64,000 nt of DNA from positions 1-64,000 of the forward strand of contig PBFR01000019.1 of NCBI GenBank assembly GCA_002718735.1. Reading direction: 5' to 3'. This DNA is from Halobacteriovoraceae bacterium (GTDB taxonomy: Bacteria > Bdellovibrionota > Bacteriovoracia > Bacteriovoracales > Bacteriovoracaceae). The notes under the pieces are model-generated. The model searched no databases and was not told the DNA's origin. It saw only the letters and a program-made list of their open reading frames with translations. Positions 1 through 8,395 of this stretch are shown one piece after another; the stretch's first letter is position 1, and every line of letters begins with the position of its first letter. A program made the position numbers and the translations under genes.

Positions 1-19
1 CAGATCCAGTTTAAAGAAG

Positions 20-95
20 TGGTGGGCGTTGACGGGATCGAACCGCCGACATCCACCTTGTAAGGGTGGCGCTCTCCCAGCTGAGCTAAACGCCC
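20..95 (-). tRNA. tRNA-Val (anticodon TAC)
   Basis: Read on the minus strand the sequence folds as a full cloverleaf: a 7-bp acceptor stem GGGCGTT/AACGCCC, a D arm with GCTC/GAGC, an anticodon stem CCACC/GGTGG around the loop CTTACAA, and a T arm containing TTCGATC. The anticodon TAC reads valine codons. The 3' CCA is encoded in the DNA at 20-22. It lies downstream of lon on the same strand but beyond the lon terminator, so it is probably transcribed separately. Confidence 0.95.
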
Positions 96-162
96 ACTTC
101 GTTAAGAGCCTATAATTTAGAGAAATAGTCTCTTGCTGTCAATGTGTTTTTTCAATTTTTTC

Positions 163-190
163 AAAAAAAGGGGAGGCCAACGCCTCCCCT
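163..190 (-). terminator. Intrinsic terminator of lon
   Basis: On the minus strand an 8-bp GC-rich stem (GGGGAGGC/GCCTCCCC, arms 170-177 and 182-189) with a 4-base loop is followed by seven T residues. It lies about 30 bases past the lon stop codon, which is the classic layout of a Rho-independent terminator. Confidence 0.9.
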
Positions 191-221
191 AATGTCCATA
201 AGTCATCGAATATTTAAAGGC

Positions 222-2648
222 CTAGTTGGCAACATGCTGTCTAGTGTCCTCATTTTCACCATCAAGCACTTTGAAAGCTCTCTCTTTCATGAAGTCTTCT
301 GGCTTTTTAAGATCTAGAGCGATCTTAAGAACTTTTTCGGCCTGATCCACTGGGTGGATGTTAAGACCTTGCTTGATCTCGTCTGGAACTTTAACAAGAT
401 CTTTAGCATTCTTTTCTGGGATGATCACAGTTTGAATTCCAGATTGCTTAGCAGCTAAAAGTTTCTCTTTTAGACCGCCGATTGGAAGAACTCTCCCTCT
501 AAGCGTGATCTCACCAGTCATTGCAACATCCTGTCTTACAGGGATGTCTGTAATGGCGCTGGTTAGAGCTGTTGCCATAGTGATACCCGCACTTGGCCCA
601 TCCTTTGGAGTTGCCCCCTCTGGAACGTGGATATGGATATCATTTTTGTTGTACCATTCGTGGTCTACTTGAAGTCTGTCGCTGATGCTTCTTACATAAC
701 TAAGAGCAGCTTTTGCAGATTCCTGCATTACCTCTCCAAGCTTTCCAGTAACCTGAATTTTTCCATTACCTGGAACAGTTACTACTTCAATATTCAAGAT
801 CTCACCACCGACACTTGTCCAAGCAAGTCCGTTAACAAGACCAATTTGAGCTTCTTCCTCTACAGACTTGCTCTCATACTTCCAAGGGCCTAGGTATTTC
901 TCAACAGACTTCATAGTCACGTTGTACTTCTTTCCCTGCTCCACATCGTTAGTAACAACGTCAGTGGCGATCTTTCTAGCGATCGTGTTTGCAAGTCTTT
1001 CAAGCTCTCTAACACCCGCTTCTTTAGTGTAAGAGCGGATTACGTGCATAAACACGTTGTCAGAGATATTTACTGGGTACTTACCAAGTCCATGGTTATC
1101 AACCGCTTTCTTGATTAAGTACTTCTTAGCAATCTGAAGCTTCTCGTGTGGAGTGTATCCAGCAAGGTGGATGATCTCCATTCTATCTCTTAAAGGTCCT
1201 GGGATCTTAGAGATATCGTTAGCTGTCATAACAAACATTACTTTAGACAGGTCATACTCTACTTCCACATAGTGGTCTGCAAAGTTTTTGTTCTGAGCTG
1301 GATCCAATACCTCTAGCATTGCTGAAGCAGGATCACCTCTAAAGTCATTGCTCATCTTGTCGATCTCATCCAGAAGAACAACTGGGTTTCCGCTTCCAGC
1401 TTTTTTCATCGCTTGGATGATCTTGCCTGGCATAGCGCCTACGTATGTTCTTCTGTGGCCTCTAATTTCAGCTTCATCTCTTACACCACCTAGAGAAATT
1501 CTTACGAACTTTCTATTCATGGACTCTGCAAGAGACTTACAGATAGATGTTTTACCAACACCTGGAGGCCCTGCAAGACAAAGGATTGTTCCATTGCCTT
1601 TTTCTGGATCTTCAACTAAAGACCTTACGGCCATGTATTCCAAAATTCTTTCTTTTACATCCTCAAGACCAAAGTGCTCATCATCCAATACTTGTTTGGC
1701 GTGTTTTACACTATTGTCATCTTCAGTGTACTCGTCCCATGGAAGATTAAGCATCCAATCAACATAGTTTCTAACAACAGCACTTTCCGCTGACATTGGA
1801 GACATTGATTTAAGCTTCTTAATCTCTTTGGCAACTTTCTCTTTTGCTTCCTGAGGCATTCTCTTTTTGGCAAGTTTATCTTCCATATCGCCAAGCTCGC
1901 CTTTGCCATCATCCTTGTTTCCAAGCTCTTTTTGGATGGCGTTCATCTGCTCATTTAGATAGTACTCTTTTTGAGATTTCTCCATCTGCTGCTTAACGCG
2001 TGAGCGGATTTTCTTTTCTACATTTATTACTTCGATCTCGCCTTGCATCTTCTCTAAAAGAAGCTGAAGCCTAGTTTGAACGTTAGTTGCGTCCAAAATC
2101 TCTTGCTTCTCAGGAATCTTCATAGTCAAGTGAGCGACAATGATGTCGGCCAGTCTTGAAGGATCCGTGATTGAAGAGATGCTCATTAAAAGCTCTGGCG
2201 GGATTCTCTTATTAAGTTTCACGTAAGATTCAAAGATGTTCTTTACACTTCTAACAACGGCCTCAAGTTCTACTTCGTCCATTGCTTCGTCAGGGCATTG
2301 CTCAACATCAGCAAAATAGCCTTCAGTCTTGCATTCGAAATCTTTGATTTTTGCTCTGTGCTTTCCTTCAATCAATACCTTTACAGTATTATCCGGAAGC
2401 CTAAGCATTTGAATGATATTGACAACAGTGCCGATATCATAAACGTCTTCCCTTTCAGGGTTAAGAACGCTTGCATCTTTTTGGGTAACTAGAAACAGTT
2501 CGTTTCCGTTTTTAGCAGCCTTTTCCAGTGCCGCGATGGACTTCTCTCTGCCTACAAATAGTGGAACCACCATGTGTGGAAAGATAATTACATCCCGCAA
2601 TGGCAATAAGGGATAGTTTTTTGTGTTCGATGACTTCTTGTCCGTCAT
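222..2648 (-). CDS. lon: ATP-dependent protease La (Lon)
   Basis: This 808-residue protein has the full bacterial Lon layout: an N-terminal substrate-binding (LAN) domain over about the first 200 residues, a coiled-coil segment, an AAA+ module with Walker A GPPGVGKT near residue 355, and a C-terminal serine protease domain with the catalytic motif PKDGPSAG and the downstream catalytic lysine in GGLKEK. Lon degrades misfolded and short-lived regulatory proteins in the cytoplasm. The ATG is preceded by the strong ribosome site AGGAGGTG. It lies after clpP and clpX on the same strand, but a terminator separates it from clpX, so it probably has its own promoter (2714-2742). Length is normal for the family. 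Confidence 0.97.
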   Translation of the reverse strand: MTDKKSSNTKNYPLLPLRDVIIFPHMVVPLFVGREKSIAALEKAAKNGNELFLVTQKDASVLNPEREDVYDIGTVVNIIQMLRLPDNTVKVLIEGKHRAKIKDFECKTEGYFADVEQCPDEAMDEVELEAVVRSVKNIFESYVKLNKRIPPELLMSISSITDPSRLADIIVAHLTMKIPEKQEILDATNVQTRLQLLLEKMQGEIEVINVEKKIRSRVKQQMEKSQKEYYLNEQMNAIQKELGNKDDGKGELGDMEDKLAKKRMPQEAKEKVAKEIKKLKSMSPMSAESAVVRNYVDWMLNLPWDEYTEDDNSVKHAKQVLDDEHFGLEDVKERILEYMAVRSLVEDPEKGNGTILCLAGPPGVGKTSICKSLAESMNRKFVRISLGGVRDEAEIRGHRRTYVGAMPGKIIQAMKKAGSGNPVVLLDEIDKMSNDFRGDPASAMLEVLDPAQNKNFADHYVEVEYDLSKVMFVMTANDISKIPGPLRDRMEIIHLAGYTPHEKLQIAKKYLIKKAVDNHGLGKYPVNISDNVFMHVIRSYTKEAGVRELERLANTIARKIATDVVTNDVEQGKKYNVTMKSVEKYLGPWKYESKSVEEEAQIGLVNGLAWTSVGGEILNIEVVTVPGNGKIQVTGKLGEVMQESAKAALSYVRSISDRLQVDHEWYNKNDIHIHVPEGATPKDGPSAGITMATALTSAITDIPVRQDVAMTGEITLRGRVLPIGGLKEKLLAAKQSGIQTVIIPEKNAKDLVKVPDEIKQGLNIHPVDQAEKVLKIALDLKKPEDFMKERAFKVLDGENEDTRQHVAN

Positions 2649-2680
2649 AGCACCTCCTGCGCATGATCTTCTACAAAAAT

Positions 2681-2702
2681 GCCGGTTATGGACTAAACCG
2701 GC
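2681..2702 (-). promoter_or_regulatory. Hairpin in the lon leader, terminator-like
   Basis: On the minus strand GCCGGTT and AACCGGC (7 bp, 8-base loop) are followed by ATTTTTG. If the promoter at 2714-2742 is right, this stem sits within a few bases of the 5' end of the lon transcript. It could be an early attenuator or a 5' stabilising stem. Alternatively it is a second terminator for clpX. The structure is visible; its role is inference. Confidence 0.5.
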
Positions 2703-2713
2703 GACTTATATTT

Positions 2714-2742
2714 ATTGTGACCTAAAAGGGAATTCAGGTCAA
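2714..2742 (-). promoter_or_regulatory. Probable sigma-70 promoter of lon with overlapping palindrome
   Basis: On the minus strand TTGACC (2737-2742) and CACAAT (2714-2719) are separated by exactly 17 bases, a good housekeeping -35/-10 pair. The inverted repeat TGACCT-N12-AGGTCA (2718-2741) spans the promoter and could be an operator. The clpX terminator immediately upstream supports independent transcription of lon. Confidence 0.55.
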
Positions 2743-2772
2743 AAAAAAAGCCTAGGAAAATAACTCCTAGGC
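2741..2772 (-). terminator. Intrinsic terminator of clpX
   Basis: On the minus strand the 8-bp stem TCCTAGGC/GCCTAGGA (arms 2765-2772 and 2750-2757) with a 7-base loop is followed by nine T residues. It lies about 50 bases after the clpX stop. Confidence 0.85.
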
Positions 2773-2820
2773 CCTTATTTAATCTTACAGTACGAAGATA
2801 TTCGGTAAATTATTCAGGCT

Positions 2821-4137
2821 TTACGACGCATTTTCAATGTCTTTGGCCGACTTAATTGATGACTTACTCGGTTCAGTTTTTTTTCGCTCGCCTTCAATTA
2901 ATTTTGGTCGCTCTTTTCCTAGGATGGAATCCTTGGTAACAACGCATTTTCCAATCTTCTCATTTGCTGGGATTTCATACATTACATCAAGCATAGTCTG
3001 CTCAAGAATAGAACGTAGTCCCCTTGCACCTGTTTTCTTGCTAATTGCCGTTTTAGCAACCTCTCTAAGTGCTTCTTCTTCAAATTCAAGCTCTAGCCCA
3101 TCAAAGTCAAAAAGCTTTTTATACTGCTTAGTGATGGCATTCTTAGGCTCAGTAAGAATTTGCATTAAAGCTTCTTCATCGAGTTCCTGCAGCATTGCAT
3201 TTACTGGCAAACGGCCAATAAATTCAGGAATAAGACCATATTTAGATAGATCTTCCGGCTCAATTCCGCCCATTTGCTCAATTGCAGACTTCTCAACCTT
3301 TTCTTCTTTCTTAGTTGAGGCCGCAAGACCAAGAGCTGGTTTCTTGTTTTGTCTCTGCTCAATAACCTTGTCTAGTCCTACAAATGCTCCGGCAACAATA
3401 AATAGGATGTTGCTTGTATCAACTTGCAAAAACTCTTGTTGAGGGTGTTTTCTCCCGCCTTTTGGTGGAACACTTGCGATAGTGCCCTCAATAAGCTTTA
3501 AAAGTGCCTGCTGAACACCCTCTCCAGAAACATCTCTGGTAATTGATGGGTTTTCAGATTTTTTGGCAATCTTGTCGATCTCGTCAATATATACGATGCC
3601 TCTTTGAGCTCTTTCAATGTCGTAGTCACAGTTTTGAAGAAGATGAAGAATAATGTTTTCAACATCCTCGCCTACGTAACCAGCTTCAGTTAGAGATGTC
3701 GCATCTGCAATTGCAAAAGGAACATTCAAGTATTTGGCCAAAGACTGTGCCAAGAGCGTCTTACCAGAACCAGTAGGACCGGCGAGAAGAATGTTTGATT
3801 TCGCCAATTCAACCTCATCGCCTTTTGCAGGACGGTGAGTAATTCTCTTATAGTGATTGTGCACAGCTACTGAGATAATTTTCTTAGCTCTGTCTTGTCC
3901 AATTACATATTGGTCAAGATGCTCTTTAATTTCATGTGGCTTAGGAACGTTGTCTAGAGAGGTCTTTGAAACCGACTTCACTGAATCTTCATAAATAATG
4001 TCGTTACAAAGCTCAATACACTCGTCACAGATGTAGACTCCAGGTCCAGCAATAAGCTTTTTAACCTCTTTTTGAGATTTGCCGCAAAAATTGCAGTGTA
4101 GTGTTCCGTAGCTTCCGCTTTCTTTCTTGTTACTCAT
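2821..4137 (-). CDS. clpX: ClpX, ATPase subunit of the ClpXP protease
   Basis: This 438-residue protein begins with a zinc-binding domain (CNFC and CDEC cysteine pairs, residues about 16-42), followed by an AAA+ module with Walker A GPTGSGKT near residue 119 and Walker B YIDEID. ClpX recognises tagged or specific substrates, unfolds them and feeds them to ClpP. It is encoded 30 bases downstream of clpP on the same strand, the usual clpP-clpX order, and ends at a strong terminator. The acidic/basic C-terminal tail of about 30 residues is unremarkable. Length is normal. Confidence 0.97.
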   Translation of the reverse strand: MSNKKESGSYGTLHCNFCGKSQKEVKKLIAGPGVYICDECIELCNDIIYEDSVKSVSKTSLDNVPKPHEIKEHLDQYVIGQDRAKKIISVAVHNHYKRITHRPAKGDEVELAKSNILLAGPTGSGKTLLAQSLAKYLNVPFAIADATSLTEAGYVGEDVENIILHLLQNCDYDIERAQRGIVYIDEIDKIAKKSENPSITRDVSGEGVQQALLKLIEGTIASVPPKGGRKHPQQEFLQVDTSNILFIVAGAFVGLDKVIEQRQNKKPALGLAASTKKEEKVEKSAIEQMGGIEPEDLSKYGLIPEFIGRLPVNAMLQELDEEALMQILTEPKNAITKQYKKLFDFDGLELEFEEEALREVAKTAISKKTGARGLRSILEQTMLDVMYEIPANEKIGKCVVTKDSILGKERPKLIEGERKKTEPSKSSIKSAKDIENAS

Positions 4138-4167
4138 ATGTTTCCTTCAAAATCTCAATAATTACGT

Positions 4168-4794
4168 CTAATCTTTTGACTTGCTCTTACCTTTCGGTTG
4201 AATAATGTTATCTATTAAGCCCATTTCTTTAGCTAGACCTGGGTTCAAATAACGATCTCTATCCATTGCCAATTCGTACTCTTCAAAGCTCTTTCCTGTT
4301 GAAGTGTGGTCTACATAGATTTGAGTTAGTTGCTTTTTAAGGTCAAGGATCTCTTTTGCCTGAATTTCAATATCAGACGCCTGTCCTCTTGCACCACCAA
4401 GTGGTTGGTGGATCATGATTCTACTGTGAGGAAGAGCGTATCTATTATCTTTCTCACCTGCTGCCAACAGCAAAGAGCCCATAGAGGCAGCAAGACCTAC
4501 ACAGTATGTGTAAACAGGACATGAAATGTGTTGCATAATATCGTAGATCCCAAGACCTGCGTAAACGCTTCCACCTGGACTATTTATATAGAAGTGAATT
4601 GGAGCCTCAGAATCGTTTTGCTCCAGGAACAACATCTGGGCAATCAAAAGGTTTGCCACGGTATCGTTAACTTCAGTTCCTAAAAAGATAATTCTATCTA
4701 GCAACAATCTTGAATATATGTCGTATTGACGCTCTCCTCTAGCAGTTTGCTCAATAACTACAGGATTAGGGATGTACATTTTAGGGGCTGTCAT
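4168..4794 (-). CDS. clpP: ClpP, proteolytic subunit of the Clp protease
   Basis: This 208-residue serine peptidase has catalytic Ser104 in GLAASMGS, His129 in MIHQPLGG and the catalytic Asp near residue 180 in DRDRYLNP. It forms the tetradecameric proteolytic chamber that works with ClpX, encoded next downstream. Many bacteria carry trigger factor (tig) directly upstream, but the 440 bases upstream here hold no tig-like gene. An AT-rich region upstream probably carries the promoter; I could not single out a convincing -35/-10 pair. Confidence 0.97.
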   Translation of the reverse strand: MTAPKMYIPNPVVIEQTARGERQYDIYSRLLLDRIIFLGTEVNDTVANLLIAQMLFLEQNDSEAPIHFYINSPGGSVYAGLGIYDIMQHISCPVYTYCVGLAASMGSLLLAAGEKDNRYALPHSRIMIHQPLGGARGQASDIEIQAKEILDLKKQLTQIYVDHTSTGKSFEEYELAMDRDRYLNPGLAKEMGLIDNIIQPKGKSKSKD

Positions 4795-5177
4795 TGATAC
4801 CTCATTTTCATTTGTTTGATTATTTCAATCGTATTATTCGGATTAATTAGTGATAAACTTGAGTAATATTTCGCCTTAAAGCGAGCTTTTTTAGTTATTA
4901 AAACATAACTAAATTAATAACTTATATCGAGTTTATGTCAATCGATATATCTTAGACGGCCAAAGCCTTTTCATTACTGACCTGGTGACATATTAGCTCC
5001 GGAAAAAATTGCTGGTGACACAGTGACGATGTAAATTTTATTCATTTTTCGCGCCCTATTAACAGTAAAGATTACAATGCCTTGAAAATACGAGTGTTGT
5101 TTCTTGAACAAGCGTATTCCAGGCCCTATAAATGCTCTGTTCTAAGGGAAAAAAAGCAGGTGTCTTTATTAGGGAAT
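4795..5177. other. Intergenic region between clpP and the sigma-54 operon
   Basis: This divergent intergenic stretch has no convincing gene. The part nearest clpP is very AT-rich and must contain the clpP promoter. The part nearest 5178 contains direct repeats (4982-5029) that may be an upstream activator site. An open frame that begins at 5082 runs into the following gene, but the sigma-54 promoter lies inside it, so it is unlikely to be translated that far upstream. Confidence 0.6.
4982..5029 (+). promoter_or_regulatory. Direct repeats, possible enhancer-binding-protein site
   Basis: The nonamer CTGGTGACA occurs exactly at 4982-4990 and again at 5012-5020, offset by 30 bases, about three helical turns. 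A related half, CAGTGACGA, follows directly at 5021-5029. The repeats lie roughly 175-220 bases upstream of the predicted start of the sigma-54 transcript, the usual distance for an upstream activator sequence. Binding is inference. Confidence 0.4.
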
Positions 5178-5194
5178 TGGCACGATCATTGCTT
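5178..5194 (+). promoter_or_regulatory. Sigma-54 (RpoN) promoter
   Basis: TGGCACG-N4-TTGCTT matches the -24/-12 consensus essentially perfectly. GG (5179-5180) and GC (5191-5192) are separated by exactly ten bases. The predicted transcript start is about 5204, 30 bases upstream of the ATG of the first small gene, whose ribosome site CAGGGAG lies between them. Such promoters need an ATP-driven enhancer-binding protein. Confidence 0.88.
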
Positions 5195-5234
5195 TATATT
5201 GAGGGGAAGAGGCCAAGAGGCTACAGGGAGTATC

Positions 5235-5528
5235 ATGAAAAAAGTTGTTTCACTTGCTGAAAAAAGAGAAGAGATCTACTTCAAACGCAAAGAAAGCGAA
5301 TTCAAAAGCTATCTTGGTAAATTAAAAATTGGCGAACTTCGCCACGAGGCAAACTACATTATTGAGAGAATGAAAGAGGAAAACTTGGATGACGAGTTCC
5401 TTTTAAAGGGTGCTATGCTGATGGAAGAGCTTGCAAATAGAGTTAATGAGAAAAGCATGTCTGACCAAATAAGCACCTTTGCCTACAATCTAAAATCAAA
5501 AGTGGATGAACCACCAACTCTGCACTAA
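5235..5528 (+). CDS. Small helical protein, first gene of a sigma-54 operon
   Basis: The product is 97 residues, strongly charged (Lys/Glu-rich) and probably almost wholly alpha-helical, with no signal peptide, membrane segment or cysteine. I do not recognise the family. The ATG at 5235 is chosen because GGGAG lies just upstream and the sigma-54 start falls near 5204; the longer open frame from 5082 would begin before the promoter. The next gene begins six bases after the stop codon, so the two are almost certainly co-transcribed. A segment around residues 34-44 (LRHEANYII) faintly resembles a phosphoacceptor helix but lacks the correct spacing. Function unknown, cytoplasmic by inference. Confidence 0.8.
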   Translation: MKKVVSLAEKREEIYFKRKESEFKSYLGKLKIGELRHEANYIIERMKEENLDDEFLLKGAMLMEELANRVNEKSMSDQISTFAYNLKSKVDEPPTLH

Positions 5529-5533
5529 CCATC

Positions 5534-5716
5534 ATGAAGGCAAAACTTAAACATGACTTCACAAATAATTGTTTAAGACTTGAAATCCTTCACAAGATCA
5601 TCCTTGAATCACTTGATAAAGGTGAAGGTATCAAAGAGCAACTCGCCGACTATGGCGAGTTCTTGGACTATCAAAAAGAACTAATCAAAAACATTCTAGA
5701 AGACAATCAGTATTAA
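5534..5716 (+). CDS. 60-residue H-box mini-protein (DHp-like hairpin)
   Basis: This is a 60-residue protein predicted to form two helices joined by a short turn around DKGEG (residues 29-33). The first helix carries HDFTNN at residues 7-12, which fits the histidine-kinase H-box pattern His-Asp/Glu-x-x-Asn/Thr and resembles the Spo0B/CitA-type RHDFxN motif. A two-helix hairpin of this length is the size of one DHp protomer, without any ATPase domain. It follows the preceding small gene by five bases with no strong ribosome site, suggesting translational coupling. A phosphotransfer or kinase-decoy role is inference; I recognise no named family. Confidence 0.75.
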   Translation: MKAKLKHDFTNNCLRLEILHKIILESLDKGEGIKEQLADYGEFLDYQKELIKNILEDNQY

Positions 5717-5786
5717 CTAATTCCTCATAATTAAATCACTAAGTAAGATTGCTAGATGGTATCAATAACTTGATTGGCAAAAGAAA

Positions 5787-5814
5787 GGCCCTCGTGCTGA
5801 AGGCCAATTTTTTT
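5787..5814. terminator. Bidirectional terminator between convergent genes
   Basis: The stem arms at 5787-5793 and 5799-5805 with a 5-base loop pair fully on the minus strand (one G-U) and with one mismatch on the plus strand. On the plus strand T residues follow at 5808-5814; on the minus strand a TTTCTTTT tract follows. It ends both the sigma-54 operon and the convergent secreted-protein gene. Confidence 0.65.
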
Positions 5815-5818
5815 GAAC

Positions 5819-6331
5819 TTAAAATGGAGTGCTTGAACTAAATCCAGGATTAAAAAAATAGCACCGGATTTTATCCACCCCTTCAATATTATTCTCAAGT
5901 AATAAGTACTCCCCATGAATACCAAGTTTAACTCGATCATCTATTTCATTTGAAGTGTCATGACCTTCACCAATCTGAGGTACATAATCGTAAACGTAGT
6001 TAAAATTCAGATTATCAAATGGAACATCATCATATTTGTTAGAACTCTCATCGAGTCCCCATCTAAAAACATACTTCGGATACTCATCGCCGATAGGCCC
6101 AACATCTAAATCAACTTTACTAAAGCTTATGACACCTCCAGAGACTGAATCCCGATCAGACCTACTGAAACAACGTCCAACCTGATGACTACTCAGTAAA
6201 TCCTCAATAGCAGGAACCTGACTATCAGCAAGCATATCGCCTACAATGTCGAAATAATTAACGCGATAATCTTCACTCGCTTGTCCAAAACTTAAGAATG
6301 GCAATGCCATAAGAAAAAGTACTACTTTCAT
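5819..6331 (-). CDS. Secreted protein of unknown function
   Basis: The 170-residue product starts with a clear signal peptide: Lys2 followed by a hydrophobic core, with likely cleavage after FGQA near residue 17. The mature part is acidic, rich in Asp, Tyr and Asn, and has two cysteines that could form a disulfide. I recognise no family. The ATG at 6331 is preferred because GGAG lies six bases upstream; a start four codons earlier would include that ribosome site. It stands alone, convergent with the sigma-54 operon, and its export suggests a periplasmic or extracellular location. Confidence 0.75.
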   Translation of the reverse strand: MKVVLFLMALPFLSFGQASEDYRVNYFDIVGDMLADSQVPAIEDLLSSHQVGRCFSRSDRDSVSGGVISFSKVDLDVGPIGDEYPKYVFRWGLDESSNKYDDVPFDNLNFNYVYDYVPQIGEGHDTSNEIDDRVKLGIHGEYLLLENNIEGVDKIRCYFFNPGFSSSTPF

Positions 6332-6440
6332 AACTTGCTCCAATATATTTTTATTGAAATATTAAAGCCTATTCAGTACATCACCCCAACGCCACGCACA
6401 ATAAAAATGTAAAACTTTTATAGTTATAGCTCTTTGAATC

Positions 6441-7016
6441 TTAAAGCCATTGCAGTGACTTATAATCGTGGTGAATTTCTTTTCTAAGCTGTGAGATTTT
6501 CATACCAGGCTCATAGCCCATAATCTTTGAAAGCTCCCTCACCTTCTCAAGACCTTCATCATCGGAGTTCATGTTATCAAGAAGGATTTGGAGGTAGATC
6601 AAATTGCCAGCGAAGACATTCACATATGCAGATATGGCCTTTTTATCCGAAGGGTTAAGGTTTAAGAACCTTGCACCAACCTTGGTTGAAAAAACCGCCT
6701 CTAGCCTATTTGACTCTCCAAATTTTCTAATGACTTCGCACTCCAATCTCAAAACCTTTGGTTTTAAGATCTCATCATTAAATGACTTAAGCCTCTCTAA
6801 TGAGAAATTTTTAAATAAAGGATACTGAGGAAGAGAGATTAATAAAGGTGCTGATTGACCAGGCTCTGGAAAGTGAGGGACTTGATCCAAGAGCATTCCA
6901 CCTTCTGATATGTTTACGGCCCTTGCCTTGAAAGCAAAGTTGTCATCAACATAGAGGACGCAGTATTTAAACGGCGCCCTTAGGTGTTTTCTTTGGTAGT
7001 CCCTATCAGTAATCAT
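6441..7016 (-). CDS. PilZ-domain protein, probable c-di-GMP receptor
   Basis: The N-terminal half of this 191-residue protein has the two PilZ signatures: an arginine cluster RKHLR at residues 9-13 and NISEGG near residue 38, matching RxxxR and (D/N)xSxxG. PilZ domains bind the second messenger c-di-GMP and control motility, adhesion or development. The C-terminal 70 residues are helical and not recognised. The gene starts seven bases after the PIN-PhoH stop codon, with AGGAAA as ribosome site, so the two are probably co-transcribed. No membrane segment is visible. Confidence 0.85.
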   Translation of the reverse strand: MITDRDYQRKHLRAPFKYCVLYVDDNFAFKARAVNISEGGMLLDQVPHFPEPGQSAPLLISLPQYPLFKNFSLERLKSFNDEILKPKVLRLECEVIRKFGESNRLEAVFSTKVGARFLNLNPSDKKAISAYVNVFAGNLIYLQILLDNMNSDDEGLEKVRELSKIMGYEPGMKISQLRKEIHHDYKSLQWL

Positions 7017-7023
7017 TTTCCTA

Positions 7024-8343
7024 TTAAAGCAATTCGCTGGCTATCTCTGACAGTGGAGATCTTTCGCCTTGCTGTAATTTAGTATGGGCAACAATATCCA
7101 CATTCTTCAACTTATCGATAGAATAAACCAAACCATTGTTTATAGAGTCAAGGTAAGGATTGTCGATTTGCTCACTATCACCGGTCAGAACAATTTTTGT
7201 TCCCTCACCCGCTCTAGTGATAATCGTTTTAATTTCATGAGGTGTCAGGTTCTGGGCCTCATCCACAATCATATATTGGTTTGGAAGTGAGCGCCCTCTA
7301 ATATAAGTAAGCGGCTCCACATGCAATAGGCCTTCATTAATTAGCTCATCCCAAGTAGTTGCTTGATTATTTGATCTTTGGTTTCCAAAAAGAAAGTCAA
7401 TATTATCAAATATAGGCTGCATCCATGGACCAAGCTTTTCATTTACATCACCAGGAAGAAAACCAAGGTCTCTTCCCATTGGAACAATTGGTCTTGAAAC
7501 TAAAACTCGAGAAAACTGCTGTTGTGTAATTGCACACTCAAGGCCAGCTGCAATCGCTAAGAGAGTCTTTCCTGTTCCTGCTTTCCCAACAAGACTCACA
7601 AGCTTAATTTCGTTATTCATTAAAGCGTCAAATGCGAATTGTTGCTCGACATTCTTCGGGTAAATACCCCAAACACCCTCTCTGGATTTAATCAATGGAA
7701 CGATGCCACCCTTTTTGGCAAAGTACCTTCCAAGTTGTCTTCTTTGAGGATTGTTTTCCTCATGAACAATAAGATATTCGTTTGGATAGAATTGCTTTTG
7801 TTCTTCCTCACTAAGTTCCAAGAATCTGTTTTGCTCGAAATCTGTCAATCTCTGCCCAGTGACTTCAAAGTTTCTCTGTCCAGAATACAACTCTTCAATT
7901 GTTATTTCACTTGTCTCGTAGTCTTCGGCCTTTAGTCCAAGAGCATCGCCTTTTAGCCTTAAGTTAATGTCTTTACTAATAACAACACACTCTTCCCCCT
8001 GCTCTTTAAGATATAAAGCGTTGGCCAAAATAAGGTTGTCATTAATACTAAGGTCAATCCCTGCATGCTTTGTTGCAGGCTCTCTAAGGATGCTTATTTG
8101 AAGAGTTCCACCGTTGGCAAGCTTAACACCCTTAACCAATGATCCTTCTTCTCTCAACTCGTCTACTAGCCTTGCAAAGTAACGAGCGTTTCTTCCGTTT
8201 TCGTTTTGATCTTTTTTGAACCGGTCCAGTTCTTCGATTACAACAAGAGGGATGAAAACTTTGTTTTCTCCAAACTTATTTATAGCTGAGGGGTCAAATA
8301 GTAGAACATTTGTGTCAAGAATAAAGGTTTTTGGTGTTGCCAA
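7024..8343 (-). CDS. PIN domain-PhoH family ATPase (PhoH2 type)
   Basis: The protein has 439 residues. Residues 1-140 form a PIN ribonuclease domain with conserved acids (LDTNVLL, VVIEELDRFK, INDNLILA). Residues about 220-439 form a PhoH ATPase domain with Walker A GKAGTGKT and Walker B IVDEAQNL. PhoH2 proteins in other bacteria are RNA helicases coupled to a PIN RNase, acting in cytoplasmic RNA metabolism. The family assignment is firm; the specific substrate is unknown. The PilZ gene follows directly, which may place RNA turnover under a shared promoter with c-di-GMP sensing. Length is typical. Confidence 0.92.
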   Translation of the reverse strand: MATPKTFILDTNVLLFDPSAINKFGENKVFIPLVVIEELDRFKKDQNENGRNARYFARLVDELREEGSLVKGVKLANGGTLQISILREPATKHAGIDLSINDNLILANALYLKEQGEECVVISKDINLRLKGDALGLKAEDYETSEITIEELYSGQRNFEVTGQRLTDFEQNRFLELSEEEQKQFYPNEYLIVHEENNPQRRQLGRYFAKKGGIVPLIKSREGVWGIYPKNVEQQFAFDALMNNEIKLVSLVGKAGTGKTLLAIAAGLECAITQQQFSRVLVSRPIVPMGRDLGFLPGDVNEKLGPWMQPIFDNIDFLFGNQRSNNQATTWDELINEGLLHVEPLTYIRGRSLPNQYMIVDEAQNLTPHEIKTIITRAGEGTKIVLTGDSEQIDNPYLDSINNGLVYSIDKLKNVDIVAHTKLQQGERSPLSEIASELL

Positions 8344-8395
8344 TGAATTTTCCTCCAGAACTGGTGAACGTTAATTCATTGTAAGTCAGAAAAGT

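Noticed and set aside
627..893. Plus-strand open frames inside lon (also 1348-1767)
   Set aside because: They are antisense to conserved Lon coding sequence, lack ribosome sites and resemble no protein.
2837..3442. 201-codon plus-strand frame inside clpX
   Set aside because: It is a shadow of clpX; serine-rich composition is typical of the antisense of a Lys/Glu/Leu-rich gene.
5082..5234. Upstream extension of the small sigma-54 gene giving a 148-residue protein
   Set aside because: The sigma-54 promoter (5178-5194) lies inside it, and a good ribosome site precedes the ATG at 5235.
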